In this document: piece by piece, positions 40,596-48,674 of the stretch
Layout of the letters: every line of letters begins with the position of its first letter
Numbering within the stretch: position 1 is the stretch's first letter
Origin: Coriobacteriaceae bacterium
GTDB lineage: Bacteria; Actinomycetota; Coriobacteriia; Coriobacteriales; Coriobacteriaceae
Length of the DNA: 64,000 nucleotides
Direction: 5' to 3'
NCBI GenBank assembly: GCA_025757745.1
Contig: CP107217.1
Location: 806,001-870,000 of the forward strand
The notes under the pieces: model-generated
What the model was told of the DNA's origin: nothing
The model's database searches: none
Seen by the model: only the letters and a program-made list of their open reading frames with translations
Translations under genes and position numbers: made by a program

Positions 40596-40976
40596 CTACC
40601 TACAGTTGGGGCAGAGGCCCTCGAAGATGGTGTAGTGCGAGGTGACGTTCCAGCCGATTTGCTCGGACGCCTTGGCGTCGAGTTGGGCATCGAAGGGGAG
40701 CGGTACGTCGATGACGCGGCTGCACGAGGTGCAGATGATATGCGCATGCGGCTCGATGGTGCGATCGAAGCGGCTGCCGCCCGGTGTCTTGATGGAGAGG
40801 ATCTCCCCGGCGTCGGCCAAGAGATTGAGATTGCGGTAGACCGTACCGCGGCTGATTTTGTCATCCTGCGCGCGCACGGCGTTGTAGATCTCATCGGCGG
40901 TGGGGTGGTTATAGCTTTGGCGCACGGCGTCAAGAACCAGCTTCCGCTGCTTGGTGTTTCTTCTTTGCACCGCCAT
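40596..40976 (-). CDS. Fur/PerR-family metalloregulator
   Basis: This 126-residue protein has the winged-helix N terminus (NTKQRKLVLDAV, HPTADEIYNAV, ISRGTVYRNLNLL) and the metal-binding HAHIICTSC, with a C-terminal CPNC zinc pair. It should repress metal- or peroxide-related genes when metal is bound. The target and metal are unknown; PerR-like and Fur-like members cannot be separated by eye. An imperfect palindrome ATGATACCGTAT lies in its own upstream region (41013-41024), which could reflect autoregulation. Confidence 0.87.
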   Translation of the reverse strand: MAVQRRNTKQRKLVLDAVRQSYNHPTADEIYNAVRAQDDKISRGTVYRNLNLLADAGEILSIKTPGGSRFDRTIEPHAHIICTSCSRVIDVPLPFDAQLDAKASEQIGWNVTSHYTIFEGLCPNCR

Positions 40977-41037
40977 GCGCCTCGCCTCTTTTCTGTCAAC
41001 GGTCGTAGGTAAATGATACCGTATTTAGCACACAATA

Positions 41038-41448
41038 CTAATAACGAGGACTGAAACCGTCTTCATTGGTAAGTGGGGCTCGGGCCTGGGCGTCTGCGAG
41101 GCGAAAACGCGTTCCCATGCGCTCGTAGGAGGCATGAAGCGCCTCGAGATGAGATAGGATGTTTGCCGGAGCCCCCTGTATCTCCATCTCGACGGAGCCG
41201 TCTTCCATGTTACGCACCCAGCCGGTGAGTGCGCGTGCCTGCGCGAGGTTGGTGTTGGTAAAGCGAAAACCAACGCCCTGGACTTGGCCCTCCCACCGCA
41301 GAAAATAGCGCTGCGGAGTGTCTTGAGTGGCCTCGTCGCTTGCGAGCACAGTAAGCCTGCGGCGCAGCTCGAGCTCGATGTTTGATGGTTTTTGAGGCTC
41401 TCGACTGCTGCCGGTGACGCTGGAGAAGAACGTATCGAAGAGGCCCAT
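41038..41448 (-). CDS. Acylphosphatase with N-terminal extension
   Basis: The acylphosphatase domain (about residues 45-130) is recognised by WEGQVQGVGFRFTN, with the catalytic Arg and the later Asn in GWVRNMEDGSVEM. It hydrolyses carboxyl-phosphate bonds such as acetyl phosphate or 1,3-bisphosphoglycerate. At 136 residues it is longer than the usual 90 because of a 40-residue N-terminal region without recognised features. It starts 2 bases after the oxidoreductase stop and is likely co-transcribed with it. Confidence 0.87.
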   Translation of the reverse strand: MGLFDTFFSSVTGSSREPQKPSNIELELRRRLTVLASDEATQDTPQRYFLRWEGQVQGVGFRFTNTNLAQARALTGWVRNMEDGSVEMEIQGAPANILSHLEALHASYERMGTRFRLADAQARAPLTNEDGFSPRY

Positions 41449-41450
41449 CG

Positions 41451-42557
41451 CTAGGCCTGCTTGACTGAATCGGCGGGGAAGGTAATGCCGGCCTGCTGAC
41501 GCACGGCATCCATGATGCGGAGCGAGACGAGCGTGACATCGCGGTAGTGGCCGAGCTCGTGGCGTCCCGCTGGGGTCTCCCAGATCTCTTCCTTAACGTT
41601 ATCGATGTTACCGATGGCGGTGACAAAGTCTATGAGTTCGTATTCCATAGTGTTGCTCGATTTGGGCAGATCGAGCGCACGGCCGTTGTCGTCCTGTTCG
41701 CGCGGTGCCTCGGTCGCCGAGCCGCGTACGACGTCGCCGCGATAGTCGATGCGGACGTTGCGGGGCGTGGACAGATGGTCGATCTGGATAGTGCCACGCT
41801 CGCCTTCGATCTGCGAGGGCAGCAGGTCATTCGTAATTTTGGAGTGCGCGAGCTCGACGGAGATACGGCCACCGCCATAGCTGGCGAGAATGGAACCGCA
41901 ACCGTCGATGGGGCCATGGGTGAGCTCTTGCGTTGAGGAGTCGAGCAGCGTGGTCATGCTGGTGAGACCAGAGGGCATGCCGAAAATCTCGACCATGGGC
42001 TCGACGGCGTAGACGCCAATGTCCATGAGGGAACCCGATGCCATATTGCAGTCGAAGATATTGGTGGCGCGTCCAGCGAGGATTTCGTTGTAGCGTGAGG
42101 AATACTTGCCAAAGCGCAGTGAGGCGCGGCGAATGGGCGCAATCTCGCCCAGAGCGTCCTCAATGGCGTGGAAGGCGGGGTCGTGAAGCGGGCGCATGGC
42201 CTCGAGGGCCACGACGCCTGCTGCCTCGGCAGCGCGGAAGACTTCCAGTGCCTGCGCTTCGGTGGCGCAGAAGGGCTTCTCGACGATGACGTGCTTGCCA
42301 CCGGCGATGCAGGCGAGCGCCTGCTCGTGATGGAGCGCGTTGGGGCTGCCGATGTAGACGGCGTCGACGTCGTCGGCGGACGCAAGCTCGTCAAGTGCGG
42401 TGAAGTTGCGTTCGCCGCCGTGTTCGGCGGTAAAGGCGGCGCCACGATCTGCGTCGCGCGAGAGCGTGCCTACGAATGTAGCCTGGTCGTTGGCATTGAC
42501 GACTTGGATAAAGTCGTCGGTGATCATGGATGTGCCGATGGTTGCGATGCGCAGCAT
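41451..42557 (-). CDS. Gfo/Idh/MocA-family oxidoreductase
   Basis: This 368-residue protein has an N-terminal NAD(P)-binding fold (MLRIATIGTSMITDDF), the conserved EKPF motif and a C-terminal domain with the FDCNMASGSLMDIGVYAVE segment. Family members oxidise sugars or cyclitols; the substrate is unknown. The start at 42557 follows AAGGGGGA. A separate member of the same family lies at 49956-50975 and is not closely similar. Confidence 0.9.
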   Translation of the reverse strand: MLRIATIGTSMITDDFIQVVNANDQATFVGTLSRDADRGAAFTAEHGGERNFTALDELASADDVDAVYIGSPNALHHEQALACIAGGKHVIVEKPFCATEAQALEVFRAAEAAGVVALEAMRPLHDPAFHAIEDALGEIAPIRRASLRFGKYSSRYNEILAGRATNIFDCNMASGSLMDIGVYAVEPMVEIFGMPSGLTSMTTLLDSSTQELTHGPIDGCGSILASYGGGRISVELAHSKITNDLLPSQIEGERGTIQIDHLSTPRNVRIDYRGDVVRGSATEAPREQDDNGRALDLPKSSNTMEYELIDFVTAIGNIDNVKEEIWETPAGRHELGHYRDVTLVSLRIMDAVRQQAGITFPADSVKQA

Positions 42558-42630
42558 GTGTCCCCCTTGCGTTGTTTGGCCTACAGGACGAGTGTAGCGC
42601 GGGAGGACATAAAAGCGTGCGAAAACGCCG

Positions 42631-43116
42631 TTACAGGTCGCTCTCGCTAAAGCCGGTGTCGATATCGAGGTTGGCTCCGTCGGCCGCGGTGGTGGCGAGC
42701 TCGTCGCAGCGCTCATTGAGCTCGTGGCCGGCATGCCCCTTAACCCAGATGAACTCCACCTTATGCTTGCTCTTTGCGGCAAGCAGGCGCTCCCACAGGT
42801 CGCGGTTCTTGACGGGCTGCTTGTTGGCAGTTTTCCACCCGCGCTTTTTCCAGCCGTCGATCCAGTGTTTGTTGAAGGCGTTGACGACGTATTGCGAATC
42901 GGAATGGACCTCGACCTCGCAGGGGCGGTTAAGTGCCTCGAGCGCCACGATGACCGCCATGAGCTCCATGCGGTTGTTAGTGGTCTTGGCGTAGCCACGC
43001 GAAAGCTCGGAGGTGAAGGTCTTGCCGGCGGGGTTGGTGTACTTGAGCACGGCGCCGTAGCCGCCGCGTCCCGGATTTGATCGGGCCGAGCCGTCGGTAT
43101 AGATGATGACCTTCAC
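42631..43116 (-). CDS. rnhA: Ribonuclease HI
   Basis: This 161-residue enzyme has the four catalytic acids in IYTDGSA, NNRMELMAV, VHSDSQYV and NERCDELA, and the basic protrusion WKKRGWKTANKQPVKN that binds RNA-DNA hybrid. It degrades RNA in hybrids. GTG at 43116 is the start, with AAAGGAA upstream; an overlapping ATG is out of frame. Confidence 0.95.
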   Translation of the reverse strand: MKVIIYTDGSARSNPGRGGYGAVLKYTNPAGKTFTSELSRGYAKTTNNRMELMAVIVALEALNRPCEVEVHSDSQYVVNAFNKHWIDGWKKRGWKTANKQPVKNRDLWERLLAAKSKHKVEFIWVKGHAGHELNERCDELATTAADGANLDIDTGFSESDL

Positions 43117-43215
43117 ATGGTTCCTTTCGTTGGGTACGCTTCGTGTGAGTGACCATTGTAGCGCCATGCCTGCCGGGGGCTAGCAATTTACGATTTCTAT
43201 CCCGTCTTCCGACAG

Positions 43216-44118
43216 TTAGTTGGCATGGATGATGCGGTTGAGCTCGTCGAGGTATTGCCGCAAGAGAGGAGAGGGCTTGCGCTCGTCGTGCATGATATAT
43301 CCTACGTGCATCGTTGGGGCGTCTGCTAACGGGATCGATGCCATACCCCACTGCATTTCATTGGAAAGGACACCGGTCGACAGGGTGTAACCGTTCGACG
43401 TGATAAGTAAGTTAGTAAGTGTTCCGCGGTCCGAGATTCGTATGTTGCGGTCGCAAGGGATATAGCTAAAAGGTTCCTCGGCGTAATAGAAGGAGTTTGA
43501 GGTTCCCTGCTCAAAGCTGTAGCGCGTATAGGGCGTGAGGTCGGCAAGGGACAGCTGAGGGCGGCGTGCGAGCGGGTGGCGTTCGCTAACGAAGACGTGG
43601 ACCGTCGCGTCGAAGAGGGGATGGAAGCTTGCGCGGGCATCGGCGAAGGCCTTCTGCAGAACCCGGGCGTTAAAGTCATCCAGATACAGAATGCCGATAT
43701 CGCTGCGAAATGCGCGGACGTCATCGATGATCTGCGAGGTGGTGGTCTCGCGCATGATGAACTCGAACTTACTGTCGCGGCAGAGCTCGACGACGTTGAC
43801 AAAGGCCTCGACCGAAAACGCGTAGTGCTGGGCCGAGACGGCAAGGCGGGCCTGAGGTGTGCCGCCGTCCTCGTAGCGGGCCTCGAGCATATCTGCCTGC
43901 TCTACGACCTGGCGCGCATAGCCCAAAAGCTCGGTACCGTCGTTGGTGAGCGTGACGCCGCGGCTGGAGCGCGTAAAGATTTCCAGATGGAGCTCCTGCT
44001 CGAGGCTTTTGACGGCGTTTGAGATGTTGGACTGAGCGGTATAGAGGCGCTGAGCTGCAGCGTTGATTGAGCCGGACTCTGCCACGGCAATCAGAAAACG
44101 AAGCTGCTGGAGGGTCAT
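43216..44118 (-). CDS. LysR-type transcriptional regulator
   Basis: This 300-residue regulator has an N-terminal winged helix (MTLQQLRFLIAVAESGSINA, then AQRLYTAQSNISNAVKSLE) and a substrate-binding domain from about residue 90. It is divergent from metY, and a LysR-type inverted repeat lies between the two genes at 44141-44157. It is probably a regulator of metY responding to a sulfur-metabolism signal such as O-acetylhomoserine or O-acetylserine; the effector is inferred. Confidence 0.93.
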   Translation of the reverse strand: MTLQQLRFLIAVAESGSINAAAQRLYTAQSNISNAVKSLEQELHLEIFTRSSRGVTLTNDGTELLGYARQVVEQADMLEARYEDGGTPQARLAVSAQHYAFSVEAFVNVVELCRDSKFEFIMRETTTSQIIDDVRAFRSDIGILYLDDFNARVLQKAFADARASFHPLFDATVHVFVSERHPLARRPQLSLADLTPYTRYSFEQGTSNSFYYAEEPFSYIPCDRNIRISDRGTLTNLLITSNGYTLSTGVLSNEMQWGMASIPLADAPTMHVGYIMHDERKPSPLLRQYLDELNRIIHAN

Positions 44119-44140
44119 TGACGTCCATCCTCTCGATTGC

Positions 44141-44157
44141 TATCTATAAAACAGATA
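44141..44157 (+). promoter_or_regulatory. LysR box between the regulator and metY
   Basis: TATCT (44141-44145) and AGATA (44153-44157) form an inverted repeat that contains the T-N11-A pattern of LysR-type sites. It lies 23 bases upstream of the metY -35, the usual place for an activator site. Confidence 0.65.
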
Positions 44158-44179
44158 ACAGATTAGCGCTTTTAAGTGA

Positions 44180-44208
44180 TTGACCGAGGGAAACAATGCT
44201 CGTACTAT
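44180..44208 (+). promoter_or_regulatory. metY promoter
   Basis: -35 TTGACC (44180-44185), 17-base spacer, -10 TACTAT (44203-44208). The start would be near 44215, leaving a leader of about 177 bases before metY. Confidence 0.7.
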
Positions 44209-44276
44209 TCAAAACACACAAAGGCGGTAGGTAATTAAGCCGACCACGGAACCGGGATGCGAAAGGAGGCCCGCAT

Positions 44277-44330
44277 ATGAATTGCTTACCAAGACGAATG
44301 CCGGGCTCCCGTTTGCGCCCGTCGGCGTGA
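44277..44330 (+). CDS. Candidate 17-residue leader peptide of metY
   Basis: An ATG at 44277 with an excellent ribosome-binding site AAAGGAGG (44262-44269) opens a frame MNCLPRRMPGSRLRPSA ending TGA at 44328-44330. GGAG-CCCG bases in the site (44265-44273) can pair with CGGGCTCC (44292-44299) inside the frame, and GCCGAC (44239-44244) can pair with GTCGGC (44321-44326). The peptide contains Cys, Met and three to four Arg. This suggests translation-coupled control of metY. It could also be a fortuitous frame; comparison with related genomes would be decisive. Confidence 0.5.
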   Translation: MNCLPRRMPGSRLRPSA

Positions 44331-44391
44331 TCAGGAGACAGCGACTTACTTCTCTTACTCTTATTACTTTTGTTCGATCAAGGAGATCATC

Positions 44392-45702
44392 ATGAGCCAG
44401 TTTATCAACAACCCCGAGCACACCTTTGGTTTCGATACCCTGCAGCTGCACGTTGGCCAGGAGAGCGCCGATCCTGCATCCGACTCCCGTGCTGTGCCTA
44501 TCTATCAAACCACGAGCTATGTGTTCCGCAACTCCCAGCACGCCGCCGACCGCTTTGGTCTTGCCGACGCCGGTAACATCTACGGCCGTCTGACCAACTC
44601 CACCCAGGGCGTCTTCGAGGACCGTATCGCCGCGCTCGAGGGTGGCGTGGCCGGTCTTGCCGTCGCCTCCGGTGCCGCTGCCATCACCTATACCCTGCAG
44701 GCACTTGCCCAGGCTGGTGACCACGTGGTCGCCCAGAAGACCATCTACGGCGGTTCCTACAACCTGCTGGAGCACACGCTCTCCCAGTTTGGTGTCGAGA
44801 CCACCTTCGTCGATGCTCATAACCTGGACGAGGTCGAGGGCGCCATCAAGGACAACACCACGGTCATCTATCTCGAGACGCTCGGTAACCCCAACTCCGA
44901 CATCCCCAACATCGACGCCATCTCCGAGATCGCCAAGAAGCATGGTCTGCCGGTTGTCGTCGACAACACCTTCGGCACCCCGTATCTGTTCCGTCCGCTG
45001 GAGCATGGTGCCAACATCGTCGTCCACTCCGCAACCAAGTTTATCGGCGGCCACGGCACCTCGCTGGGCGGTGTGATCGTCGACAGCGGTAACTTCGATT
45101 GGAAGGCGAGTGGCAAGTACGCCCAGATCGCTGAGCCCAACCCCTCCTACCACGGTGTTTCTTTTGCCGAGGCTGCCGGTCCCGCCGCCTTTGCAACCTA
45201 TGTCCGCGCTATCCTGCTGCGTGACGAGGGCGCCTGCATCAGCCCGTTCAACGCCTGGGTCCTGCTCCAGGGCACCGAGACTCTGTCGCTGCGCGTTGAC
45301 CGTCATGTCGAGAACACCAAGAAGGTCGTTGAGTTCCTGACCGGTGACAGCCACGTCGCCAAGGTGAACCACCCGAGCCTGCCCGAGCATCCCGACCATG
45401 AGCTGTACCAGAAGTACTTCCCCAACGGCGGTGCCTCGATCTTTACCTTTGAGGTTAAGGGTGGCCAGGAGGCAGCTTGGAAGTTCATCGATCATCTGCA
45501 GGTGTTCTCGCTGCTCGCCAACGTGGCCGACGTCAAGTCGCTCGTCGTGCACCCGGCTACCACCACGCACTCCCAGCTCTCTGCCGAGGAGCTCGCCGAG
45601 CAGAACATCACGCCCTCCACGATCCGTCTTTCCATCGGTACCGAGAACGCCGAGGACATCATTTGGGATCTGAAGCAGGCCTTCGCCGCGCTGGACGAGT
45701 AA
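44392..45702 (+). CDS. metY: O-acetylhomoserine sulfhydrylase
   Basis: This 436-residue PLP enzyme of the Cys/Met metabolism family has the start FGFDTLQLHVGQESADP, the SGAAA and ETLGNPNSD motifs, the PLP-binding lysine in HSATKFIGGHG and a C-terminal RLSIGTEN. It uses sulfide and O-acetylhomoserine to make homocysteine. The larger size and ETLGNP motif favour MetY over cystathionine synthases. AAGGAGAT precedes the start. Control is likely by the divergent LysR protein and the leader described above. Confidence 0.93.
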   Translation: MSQFINNPEHTFGFDTLQLHVGQESADPASDSRAVPIYQTTSYVFRNSQHAADRFGLADAGNIYGRLTNSTQGVFEDRIAALEGGVAGLAVASGAAAITYTLQALAQAGDHVVAQKTIYGGSYNLLEHTLSQFGVETTFVDAHNLDEVEGAIKDNTTVIYLETLGNPNSDIPNIDAISEIAKKHGLPVVVDNTFGTPYLFRPLEHGANIVVHSATKFIGGHGTSLGGVIVDSGNFDWKASGKYAQIAEPNPSYHGVSFAEAAGPAAFATYVRAILLRDEGACISPFNAWVLLQGTETLSLRVDRHVENTKKVVEFLTGDSHVAKVNHPSLPEHPDHELYQKYFPNGGASIFTFEVKGGQEAAWKFIDHLQVFSLLANVADVKSLVVHPATTTHSQLSAEELAEQNITPSTIRLSIGTENAEDIIWDLKQAFAALDE

Positions 45703-45760
45703 GGCGACTTGTGCAAGGACCCCTTGCGACTCGATGGTATAACTGCATTAAATGCCTGCT

Positions 45761-45803
45761 CAAGGCGCCTGTGCGAACAATGGTCGCACCGGCGCCTTTT
45801 TTG
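45761..45803 (+). terminator. Terminator after metY
   Basis: AAGGCGCC and GGCGCCTT, with an inner GTGCGA/TCGCAC helix, are followed by TTTTTT. The rest of the 311-base gap to 46014 has no clear gene; a -10-like TACTAT at 45943-45948 may belong to the next gene's promoter. Confidence 0.85.
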
Positions 45804-46013
45804 CATAGAGAGGGTGCAAAAACAGGGTTTTTGGCACGCTTTATGCAATCGAGATGTGGAAAACTCCTGTTGAGAGGATGTGAGTTTTACGCAAATGACG
45901 TGCGCCTTTTGAGAAAAACCGCAGGTCGCGATTTGCTCGGGGTACTATGCAGCGCGATCGAATCACACGCAGCTCAAACGCAGCAAAAACGCACTACGGA
46001 GGTTTCCAGCTAC

Positions 46014-46790
46014 ATGAGGATTGATTCACGAAAACCGAAAGCCGCCGCCCTTTCCGCCGCTCTGACCGTGGCACTTTTGACGGGCGCCGGCGCAACTGAT
46101 GCCCACGCGGCAACACTATCCGATACGGTCGGATCCACGCCGTCCGAGGCGACGCTGATGCAGCCCGTCGACTATCGCGGCGACGGCTTTGGCTCCATGC
46201 AGGAGTGGAACGCCTCTATGGGGGCCAAGCGCGATTCCCTGGAGGTCCGCGCCCAGATCATCATGAACATGTACGGCGACTATGCCACCGATGACGAGCG
46301 CGCTGTACTGCAAGGTTGTATCGATGGTGCGGGCAGTCTTTTGACGATGGAGGAGGTCGACGCGAAGTCGGCCGAGCTCGACGAGCTTCGCTCCGCGCTC
46401 GAGGATGCTAAGCGCGAGGCGCTCGAGGCTGCGGCTGCCGAAGCCGAGGCCGCTGAGGCCGTTCAGGCTTCGTATTACAACGCCGGCTCCGGCTCGTCTT
46501 ACGCGTCTGCTGCGTATTACGCGAACGGCTCGGGCCTGACGCGCTCGAGCGGCGTCAATAACTATAACGGTCGTCGTGAGACCTATTACAGCAGCAACGT
46601 GTTGTATCACCACCGCACGGGCGAGTGGACCCAGGATTCCGAGGGCTTTTGGCGCGATTCCGATGGTTACTACGTCGTGGCCGCGGGCGATAAGGCTCAG
46701 GGCTCCACGTTTACCGGATCCAAGGGCGAGTGCAAGGTCTATGACTCCGGCTGCGCTGCCGGAACCACCGACTACTACACTGGCTGGTAA
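46014..46790 (+). CDS. Secreted protein with coiled coil and 3D-like C-terminal domain
   Basis: This 258-residue protein has a cleavable signal peptide (about residues 1-30, ending AHA), a charged helical segment around residues 105-145 rich in Glu, Ala and Arg, a Tyr/Ser/Asn-rich linker and a C-terminal part reading YYVVAAGDKAQGSTFTGS and then KVYDSGCAAGTTDYYTGW. That end resembles the double-psi barrel (3D-like) domains of cell-wall enzymes in Gram-positives, but the catalytic aspartates are not clearly present. The ACGGAGG site at 45996-46002 fixes the start. A role in cell-wall binding is possible; the function is unknown. Confidence 0.68.
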   Translation: MRIDSRKPKAAALSAALTVALLTGAGATDAHAATLSDTVGSTPSEATLMQPVDYRGDGFGSMQEWNASMGAKRDSLEVRAQIIMNMYGDYATDDERAVLQGCIDGAGSLLTMEEVDAKSAELDELRSALEDAKREALEAAAAEAEAAEAVQASYYNAGSGSSYASAAYYANGSGLTRSSGVNNYNGRRETYYSSNVLYHHRTGEWTQDSEGFWRDSDGYYVVAAGDKAQGSTFTGSKGECKVYDSGCAAGTTDYYTGW

Positions 46791-46938
46791 TTTTTCTGCA
46801 TCACGGATATTTGGCGGACGGGCGTCTTTACCGAGCTTTAGGGCAACGTAAGGGCGCCCGTTCTATGTATGCATTTGAGTTAACAGAGCGCTTACCGTGG
46901 CAGTACGCCGCGCATATGGGCGCGGGGCACACTAAGTC

Positions 46939-46963
46939 ACGAGAAACAAAGTCTTTCTCGTGG
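46939..46963 (+). promoter_or_regulatory. Hairpin abutting the ribosome-binding site of the next gene
   Basis: CACGAGAAA and TTTCTCGTG form a perfect 9-base stem with a 7-base loop. The stem ends at the first base of GGAGG (46962-46966), the ribosome-binding site of the gene at 46977, so its folding could change translation initiation. Confidence 0.5.
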
Positions 46964-46976
46964 AGGAAGTGGTTCC

Positions 46977-47195
46977 ATGAACGCTCGAGATGTCGCTATT
47001 GCCGTCGTTGCCCTTTTGATCGGATGCCTTGGTCCGACGGCGGCGTTAACTGCCGGCTTGCAGTCCGCTACGGGCGCCGCTCCTGTGATTGTGGGCGCCT
47101 TGATTGCAGCGGCGTTGCTGGGAAGCGCCGGCGTGCTACTTTGCCGCGATGACGAGGACGAGGTTCCGGAATCGCAAAATAAGCCTCAGTTTTAG
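46977..47195 (+). CDS. Small two-helix membrane protein
   Basis: This 72-residue protein has two hydrophobic helices (about residues 5-27 and 35-55) and an acidic C-terminal tail (RDDEDEVPESQNKPQF). I do not recognise a family. GGAGGAAG precedes the ATG, and it has its own downstream terminator, so it appears to be a real gene. The upstream 186 bases include an imperfect hairpin (ACGGGCG and CGCCCGT arms) and the stem at the ribosome-binding site. Confidence 0.65.
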   Translation: MNARDVAIAVVALLIGCLGPTAALTAGLQSATGAAPVIVGALIAAALLGSAGVLLCRDDEDEVPESQNKPQF

Positions 47196-47211
47196 CCTCG
47201 AGCTAAATGCA

Positions 47212-47251
47212 ACAGGCCTTCGCGAATGACGGAATCCTCGCGAAGGCCTGT
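47212..47251. terminator. Bidirectional terminator
   Basis: ACAGGCCTTCGCGA (47212-47225) is perfectly complementary to TCGCGAAGGCCTGT (47238-47251). It lies between the ends of the small membrane protein (plus) and the reductase (minus) and can serve both. Confidence 0.8.
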
Positions 47252-47286
47252 CTGCTTGTATTGCGCACGTCGCGATGCGGCCGAGG

Positions 47287-48210
47287 CTACCAGCTGCCTT
47301 CTATTTCGCGAATCCTCTGGTAGAGCCAATCGTTTTGCGGCACTTGGATATCGTGTTTGGCGGCCAGGCGGCAAATGGTGCCCGCGAACTCCTCGACTTC
47401 GGTCTTTCGTTGTGCGATGCGGTCCTGCGCCATCGAGGGCATACCGGTGGGGTCGATTCCCTCGATGAGGTGCACCATCTGCGTCAGGTCTGCCTCGGTC
47501 AGCTCAATGCCCTCGGCATTGGCGACCGCAAGTGTCTCTCGCATGGCGGAGACAAAGCAGCGGCGCTGCTCGGAGCCGGCCTCTGTGGCGCTTCCATACG
47601 TTCCGCCGTAGGCCATGCACGTCTGGTTGATACCATCGTTGAGCATGAGTTTGGCCCACATGCGGTGCGCAATGTCGCTCTCGACGGTATGGGCGATGCC
47701 GCAGCGTGTGTAGAGCTCGTCGATGGCGGTGACGGTTGCGGGCTCGGTGCCCGCTGCCGCGCCAAAGCGAATCTCGCCCGCATTGGTAAAGGTGAGCTCT
47801 CCGTCGAGGAACACGGCATCCATGCCCTGGCAGATGCCCAGGACGGTGTGCTTCCAGCCAAAGCGCTCGGCAATCTTTTGCTCGCTCGTAATGCCGTTGC
47901 ACAGCGAGGCGATGAGCGTGTTGGGTCCCACGACGCGCTCCATAGTCTTGAGTGCTTGGTTGAGTCCCGTCGTCTTGACCGTGAGAATGACCAGATCGGC
48001 GGGCGTTGCCTCACTGACGCGCACGGACTTGAGTGCGCAGGGCTCGCCGTTGACCGTAAGGGCGTCGCCTGCGTGACGCTCGAAACGGGCGTCGTCCATG
48101 ACGTATTCGACGGCATCGTCGCCGAGTGCCTGGGCGATCATGCTGCCGTAGAGTAGCCCGACGCCGCCCTTGCCGATAAAGGCAACCTTGTTGATCTGCA
48201 CGTGAATCAT
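47287..48210 (-). CDS. 2-dehydropantoate 2-reductase family protein (PanE/ApbA)
   Basis: This 307-residue protein has the N-terminal NADP-binding KVAFIGKGGVGLLYGSMIA and the ApbA domains with the catalytic Lys near AKLMLNDGINQTCMAYGG. It would reduce ketopantoate to pantoate or a related 2-keto acid. Other pantothenate genes are absent here, so the substrate is not certain. ATG at 48210 directly abuts GAGGAG; GTG at 48201 has better spacing from the same site and may be the true start, which would shorten the protein by three residues. Confidence 0.83.
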   Translation of the reverse strand: MIHVQINKVAFIGKGGVGLLYGSMIAQALGDDAVEYVMDDARFERHAGDALTVNGEPCALKSVRVSEATPADLVILTVKTTGLNQALKTMERVVGPNTLIASLCNGITSEQKIAERFGWKHTVLGICQGMDAVFLDGELTFTNAGEIRFGAAAGTEPATVTAIDELYTRCGIAHTVESDIAHRMWAKLMLNDGINQTCMAYGGTYGSATEAGSEQRRCFVSAMRETLAVANAEGIELTEADLTQMVHLIEGIDPTGMPSMAQDRIAQRKTEVEEFAGTICRLAAKHDIQVPQNDWLYQRIREIEGSW

Positions 48211-48218
48211 CTCCTCAC

Positions 48219-48246
48219 AAAAAGGCGCCCGCGTGCGGAGCGCCCG
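48219..48246 (-). terminator. Terminator between the small protein and the reductase
   Basis: On the minus strand GGGCGC and GCGCC-containing arms are followed by TTTTTG, directly upstream of the reductase ribosome-binding site. Transcription of the reductase must read through it or start nearby. Confidence 0.55.
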
Positions 48247-48317
48247 GTGGATTGTATGCCGCTGGAGCATGTAGCGTGCACCGGAGGCGGAATTTAGAAG
48301 AACAAACGCATGAGAAC

Positions 48318-48512
48318 TTATGCCGCGGGGCAGATGGCAAAAACGCGTGCGGGATATCCAACGCCATCGCGCGCCTTGGGGAAGGTGCAGAAGATGACGG
48401 CGCCTGTGGCGGGAAGCTCGTCCAGATGGTCCATGATCTCGGTCTGGTAACAGTCGACCGAGAGGATGTATTGCTCGCCGGGATAGGGGTAGGCGTCCTC
48501 ACGCGTGGCCAC
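48318..48512 (-). CDS. Small protein of unknown function
   Basis: This 64-residue protein starts at GTG 48512 with a strong AAAGGAGG site five bases upstream on the minus strand, which argues that it is real. The sequence (for example QYILSVDCYQTEIMDHLDEL, then ARVFAICPA) shows no signal peptide or membrane helix and I do not recognise a family. It is followed by a terminator and the PanE-like reductase. Confidence 0.6.
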   Translation of the reverse strand: MATREDAYPYPGEQYILSVDCYQTEIMDHLDELPATGAVIFCTFPKARDGVGYPARVFAICPAA

Positions 48513-48674
48513 GCTTGCCTCCTTTCATCGGGCTTTTTGCTGATGTTAAAGCGGTGCCGTGACGGCCTGATTTCTGCTGCGTTACGATACGTTCTCGATT
48601 GCGATTCCGATGTGCTTCGATGACGTGACAGGTTTGTTTCGCCTTATCAGGGCTTCGATGGGGGAGGAGGGGCC

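Noticed and set aside
44215..44391. SAM riboswitch or T-box upstream of metY
   Set aside because: Neither the SAM-I/IV core sequences nor the T-box AGGGTGGNACCGCG motif is present; a leader peptide with internal pairing explains the sequence better.
45477..46013. Long N-terminal extension of the secreted protein gene overlapping the end of metY
   Set aside because: It runs through the metY terminator, and the signal peptide and ribosome-binding site place the start at 46014.
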